Positions 24,005 through 27,242 of a stretch of 27,242 nt of DNA are shown here, piece by piece. Source of the stretch: CAZMVY01 sp964653435. Its GTDB lineage: Bacteria > Planctomycetota > Phycisphaerae > UBA1845 > PWPN01. Within the stretch, counting starts at the first letter, position 1, and each line of letters opens with the position of its first letter. Below the pieces are notes generated by a model. It made no database searches, had not been told where the DNA came from, and worked only from the letters and a program-made list of their open reading frames with translations. Both the position numbers and the translations under genes were made by a program. The stretch is taken from positions 1 to 27,242 of the forward strand of contig CAZZFA010000080.1 of the NCBI GenBank assembly GCA_964653435.1, in the 5' to 3' direction.

Positions 24005-25810
24005 ATGGAGCTGCGCGAACGCATCAGCGAGGAACTTCTGCCCTGCGTGCGGCAGCCTGCGCAGTACATCGGCGGCGAGATCAACCAGCTTGTCTCGCCG
24101 GGCGACTGGCAGCGCGCCGAGGTCCGCGTCGCGATCGCGTTCCCGGATACCTATGCGATCGGCATGAGCCACCTCGGTTGCCAGATCCTCTACTGGATCT
24201 GCAACCACACCCCCGGTGTCTGCGCCGAGCGCGTGTACAGCCCGTGGACCGATGCCGAGCAGGTCATGCGGGCGAGGGGCATCCCGCTCTTCACGTGGGA
24301 CACACGGCAGCGCGCCAGCGAGGCCGACATCTTCGCCGTCTCGCTCCAGTACGAGATGGGCTTCACCAATGTGCTCGCGATGCTCGATCTGGCCGGCATC
24401 CCGCTTCGCTCGGCGGACCGCGATGACTCGCATCCCCTCGTGATTGCCGGCGGGCCGCAGGCGGACAACCCCGAGCCCGTGGCGGAGTTTCTCGACCTCG
24501 TGGTCATTGGCGACGGCGAGGAGAGCATGCGGGCGATTCTTGCCGCGTACCGGGAGCTCAAGCGCAACGGCGTGCGGCGGCGCGGCATGATCGCGGAGAT
24601 GGCCCGGCGATTCGAATGGATCTACGCCCCGTCTCTGTACGATGTGGACTACAACGCCGACGGGACGATCCGATCCGTGCGCCCGAAATCGGCGTCGCTC
24701 GGCCTTCGCGACCGGATCAGCCGTTGCCACACGCCGGACTTCGAGAACGCGCCGTTTCCCCTTCGCCCGCTCGTGCCTCATGTCGAGGTCGTCCACGACC
24801 GGATCAGCATCGAGATCATGCGGGGTTGCCCGCAGCGATGTCGCTTCTGCCACGCCGGCAACACGAAGCGCCCGCTTCGCTGGCGCAGCGTCGAGAGGAT
24901 CCTGGCGATTGCCGAGGAGGCGTATCAGGCCACCGGCCAGCGCGAGATCGGCCTGCTGTCGCTCTCGACGTCCGACTATCCGCGTCTGCACGAGTTGGCG
25001 AGCCGCGTGAACGAACGGTTCGCGCCGCGCATGGTGAACATCTCGCTGCCTTCGCTGCGGGTCGGCGAGTTGCTCGCGGACGTGCCGTGGATGGCCAACA
25101 GCGTGCGAAAGGGCGGCCTGACGCTCGCCGTGGAGGCGGCCCGGGACGATATGCGCGCCGCCATCCGCAAGAAGGTCACGAACGACGAGCTGTTCAACGG
25201 GGTTCGCGAGGCCTACCGCGCGGGCTGGAAGTCGGTGAAGCTCTATTTCATGGCCGGCTTCCCCGGCGAGTCCCGCGAAGACATCGAAGAGATATGGAAC
25301 CTCTGTTGCCAGGTGAGCCAGATCCGCCGCGAGTCGGGAGCCGGCCCCGCAAGCGTGAACGCATCCGTGAGCTGGCTCGTGCCAAAGCCGCACACCCCGT
25401 TCCAGTGGGCCGCCCAGCAGACGGCCGAGTACTTCACCGACGTGCGGCGCCTGCTGCGCTCGATTGCGGCGAGCCGTCGTTCCGCGGTGCATATCAAGAC
25501 GCACGGCGTGGAACGATCCATTCTCGAAGCCGTCTTCGCCCGCGGCGATCGGCGTCTCGCGGCAGCGATCGAGGCGGCCTACAGACTGGGCGCCCGCTTC
25601 GACGCCTGGGATGAGACCTTCGTCCCGGCGATCTGGCGCAACGCCTTCGCGCAAACCGGCGTCGATCCCGCCTGGTATGCCCACCGGGAGCGTCCTTTCA
25701 GCGAAGTGCTGCCGTGGGATCACATTGCCGGCGGTTCATCGCGACGGCAATTGCAGGAGGAATACGAGGATACGCTCGCCCGCCTCCGGGCCGGACGCCC
25801 GGCGTTGTGA
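24005..25810 (+). CDS. TIGR03960-type radical SAM protein
   Basis: This 601-residue iron-sulfur enzyme appears to belong to the uncharacterised TIGR03960 family. The N-terminal part (about 40-190) resembles a cobalamin-binding-like domain, with VAIAFPDTYAIGMSHLGCQ and VIAGGPQADNPEPVAEFLD, but lacks the DxHxxG ligand motif. The radical SAM core holds the cluster motif CPQRCRFC (Cys275, Cys279, Cys282) in IMRGCPQRCRFCHAG. Downstream are LLSLSTSDYP, SLPSLR and KLYFMAGFPGE. The C-terminal segment has VNASVSWLVPKPHTPFQW. The ATG at 24005 follows the promoter described; an upstream TTG at 23978 is less likely. In other bacteria this family usually sits beside or is fused to a DUF2344 (TIGR03936) protein, which is absent here. 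The reaction is unknown; a role in RNA modification has been assumed for the family but is not shown by this sequence. Confidence 0.9.
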   Translation: MELRERISEELLPCVRQPAQYIGGEINQLVSPGDWQRAEVRVAIAFPDTYAIGMSHLGCQILYWICNHTPGVCAERVYSPWTDAEQVMRARGIPLFTWDTRQRASEADIFAVSLQYEMGFTNVLAMLDLAGIPLRSADRDDSHPLVIAGGPQADNPEPVAEFLDLVVIGDGEESMRAILAAYRELKRNGVRRRGMIAEMARRFEWIYAPSLYDVDYNADGTIRSVRPKSASLGLRDRISRCHTPDFENAPFPLRPLVPHVEVVHDRISIEIMRGCPQRCRFCHAGNTKRPLRWRSVERILAIAEEAYQATGQREIGLLSLSTSDYPRLHELASRVNERFAPRMVNISLPSLRVGELLADVPWMANSVRKGGLTLAVEAARDDMRAAIRKKVTNDELFNGVREAYRAGWKSVKLYFMAGFPGESREDIEEIWNLCCQVSQIRRESGAGPASVNASVSWLVPKPHTPFQWAAQQTAEYFTDVRRLLRSIAASRRSAVHIKTHGVERSILEAVFARGDRRLAAAIEAAYRLGARFDAWDETFVPAIWRNAFAQTGVDPAWYAHRERPFSEVLPWDHIAGGSSRRQLQEEYEDTLARLRAGRPAL

Positions 25811-25837
25811 TGGCGGAGGGTCATTAGAGTCTTGCGT

Positions 25838-25880
25838 CGCCGCTTTAGCGCGCCTTGCGCGCCTGCATCGCGCTGCGGCG
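25838..25880. terminator. Candidate hairpin downstream of the radical SAM gene
   Basis: An inner stem GCGCGC-CTT-GCGCGC (25848-25862) is nested within outer arms CGCCGC (25838-25843) and GCGGCG (25875-25880). It starts 28 bases after the stop codon. There is no U-tract, so terminator function is tentative. Confidence 0.3.
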
Positions 25881-25891
25881 GTAGCGCCACC

Positions 25892-25974
25892 CGTCATTCT
25901 GAGGAGCGCAGCGACGAAGAATCCGGCGGATTGGCGCAGACAAGCCAGATGCTTCGCTTCGCTCAGCATGACGA
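25892..25974. repeat. Inverted repeat element of GTCATTCTGAGG type
   Basis: The left arm at 25893-25923 begins GTCATTCTGAGGAGCGCAGC and ends GAAGAATC. The right arm (25947-25972) is its imperfect reverse complement, reading GTCATGCTGAGCGAAGCG on the minus strand. The centre is about 23 bases. This is the type of dispersed intergenic repeat often mistranslated as 'HSEERSDEES...LRFAQHDE' in many bacterial genomes (from memory, not searched). Confidence 0.8.
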
Positions 25975-26120
25975 GGGGCGGCGCGCCCGTGTTCGGTTGC
26001 GGCCGAAGGCCGCCTTGGGGAATCCTGCTCGCCTCGCGAAGTGCGCGACGCCTGCCTCCGTCGCGGCTGCCCGGCCGTGACTGCCCGGCGGGAATCGCCG
26101 CGACGGTCCGGCCGCCGGGC

Positions 26121-27029
26121 CTACCGCGCCCACTCGAAGTACCCGATCTCGCGGAGGCGGCTGCCCATCCGATCGATCTGCTCCTTACTCAGTCGCGGTA
26201 GCGGCAGGCGCGTCGGCCCGCAATCCTGCCCGATGAGCTGCATGACGGCCTTCTGCGCCGAGAGCCCGCCGGCGTCGAGGATGCGGCGGATCATCTCGAC
26301 GGATCGCGCCTGCCACTTGCGGGCCTCGTCGAGGTCCCCGCGATCGAAGGCGTCGAGGATATGGCGGTACACCGGGGCGGCATAGTTGTATGTGCTGCCC
26401 ACGGCGCCCTTCGCGCCGGCCGCCAGCCCGCACAGGAGCATTTCGTCCACGCCCCAGAGGATATCAAGGTCGTCGCCGGCTTCCTGAACGCAAGCCATGT
26501 ACTCGTGCACGGTGGGGGCGGTGTACTTGATCCCGGCGAATGTCGGTATGCGCGTCCGAGCGATGCGGATAAAGTCCACAAGGTCGAGCCCGACGCTTGT
26601 GATGGCCGGGATGTGGTAGTAGTAGAACGGCAGCTTCGGCGCGCCGCCGGCGATCTGGGCCATGCAGTCGGCCAGATTCGCGGCCGACGACGGCTTGAAG
26701 TAGAACGGCGGCACCGCGGAGACGGCATCCGCCCCGATCTCCTGGGCGTGCGCCGCCAACTCCCGCGCCTCGGTCAGGCTCGTGTGCCCGACCTGCACGA
26801 TGACGGGCAAGCGCCCCCTGGCCGCGCGGACGAACGCCTCGGCCGCTTCGCGCCGTTCGCGGACGCTGAGCGACACGCCCTCGCCCGTGCTGCCCACGAC
26901 GTAGATTGCCTGAATGCCCGAGCGCTGGAGGAACTCGACCATCGGGCCGGCGCGGTCGAGCCGCAGGGCGCCGTCTTCGTGCATCGGGGTAAACGTAGCC
27001 GCGATCAATCCGGTGTATCGTTGTTTCAT
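26121..27029 (-). CDS. N-acetylneuraminate lyase-like class I aldolase (DapA superfamily)
   Basis: This 302-residue (beta/alpha)8-barrel aldolase of the DHDPS/NAL superfamily probably cleaves sialic acid to N-acetylmannosamine and pyruvate, or a related 2-keto-3-deoxy sugar acid. Schiff-base Lys168 lies in FAGIKYT, catalytic Tyr138 in YYYHIPAITSV, and the pyruvate-carboxylate loop GSTGEG at 46-51. The segments YYYHIPAIT and LLCGLAAGAKGAVGSTYNY resemble vertebrate-type N-acetylneuraminate lyases more than DapA. The ATG at 27029 has AAGGA eight bases upstream; the open frame extending to 27209 is not protein-like. It stands alone, convergent with the radical SAM gene. No other sialic-acid gene is visible, so a KDG-type aldolase acting with the kinase at 3039-4121 is the main alternative. 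Confidence 0.88.
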   Translation of the reverse strand: MKQRYTGLIAATFTPMHEDGALRLDRAGPMVEFLQRSGIQAIYVVGSTGEGVSLSVRERREAAEAFVRAARGRLPVIVQVGHTSLTEARELAAHAQEIGADAVSAVPPFYFKPSSAANLADCMAQIAGGAPKLPFYYYHIPAITSVGLDLVDFIRIARTRIPTFAGIKYTAPTVHEYMACVQEAGDDLDILWGVDEMLLCGLAAGAKGAVGSTYNYAAPVYRHILDAFDRGDLDEARKWQARSVEMIRRILDAGGLSAQKAVMQLIGQDCGPTRLPLPRLSKEQIDRMGSRLREIGYFEWAR

Positions 27030-27219
27030 GATCACATCCTTGGTAACGGTTCGCCCGCCAGGATGCAAGTGCCGTGCGTCCCGACATGCGCCCGCGCCGC
27101 CGGTCCGGAGCGACGGCCAGGCGAGACCGAGATCCGTAGTGCCGCTTTCGGTTCGAGAGTCTCGTTCGTTTCCAGCCCCCCGGCGCCGGCGTGGCCCGCA
27201 GCCCGACATGGCGGCGCCG

Positions 27220-27238
27220 GACGCACGTAGCGTGCGTC
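27220..27238. repeat. Small inverted repeat at the window edge
   Basis: GACGCAC (27220-27226) and GTGCGTC (27232-27238) form a perfect 7-base stem with a 5-base loop. The window ends four bases later, so its context cannot be judged. Confidence 0.4.
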
Positions 27239-27242
27239 GCGT

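Larger units (their letters stand above)
25811..26120. other. Gene-free region with inverted repeat element
   Basis: These 310 bases lie between the convergent radical SAM and aldolase genes. They hold a nested hairpin (25838-25880), an inverted dispersed repeat (25892-25974) and a GCGGCCGAAGGCCGC palindrome near 25999-26014. I see no protein-coding gene; short open frames here read as low-complexity peptides from the repeat. Confidence 0.7.

Noticed and set aside
27030..27110. Promoter of the aldolase gene
   Set aside because: A TTGCAT box is present on the minus strand, but no acceptable -10 lies at a normal distance.

Overview
The window is high-GC bacterial chromosomal DNA carrying 17 protein-coding genes that I can support, with several long gene-free stretches rich in repeats. 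I see no tRNA, rRNA, CRISPR array, transposase or phage gene. The gene content points to Planctomycetota or a neighbouring PVC/FCB-type lineage. It includes a formylglycine sulfatase, ThuA and DUF6807 domains, a Tat-exported Gfo/Idh/MocA protein, a DUF2961 lipoprotein, and a zinc ribbon of the 'CRKC..N..GL...CPECG' type common in planctomycete proteins. The non-coding repeats are also of kinds often met in such genomes. This taxonomic reading is inference.

Layout. 1-1138: no gene; a pair of inverted palindromic modules, a 14-bp minisatellite, a 69-bp tandem repeat and a 12-bp repeat. 1139-2998 (+): exported sulfatase with a HEAT-like tail. 3039-4121 (-): KDG-kinase-like sugar kinase with a good promoter. 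4380-7142 (-): SWIM/SNF2 helicase. 7670-10185 (+): a translationally coupled PAS histidine kinase and NarL-type response regulator, behind a promoter that carries an inverted repeat. 10281-16481 (-): threonine aldolase, ThuA-HEAT-DUF6807 protein, Gfo/Idh/MocA oxidoreductase and DUF2961 lipoprotein. 16793-17611 (+): M55 D-aminopeptidase. 17677-22233 (-): zinc-ribbon MFS transporter, C39-like secreted protein, and two unrecognised membrane proteins. 22369-23877 (-): RsmB. 24005-25810 (+): TIGR03960-type radical SAM protein. 26121-27029 (-): N-acetylneuraminate-lyase-like aldolase.

How the genes may work together. Sulfatase, DUF2961 hydrolase, Gfo/Idh/MocA oxidoreductase, ThuA/DUF6807 protein, KDG-type kinase and NAL-type aldolase together suggest turnover of complex, partly sulfated or acidic glycans, with exported enzymes feeding cytosolic sugar-acid and amino-sugar steps. 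The M55 peptidase, the peptide-transporter-like MFS protein and the C39-fold protein could form a second, peptide-oriented theme. RsmB and the radical SAM gene are housekeeping-like and diverge from a shared intergenic region.

I do not see a clear new defence or biosynthetic system. The best leads are the domain fusions (zinc ribbon-MFS, ThuA-HEAT-DUF6807, sulfatase-HEAT), the radical SAM gene lacking its usual DUF2344 partner, the candidate operator over the two-component promoter, and the repeat families.
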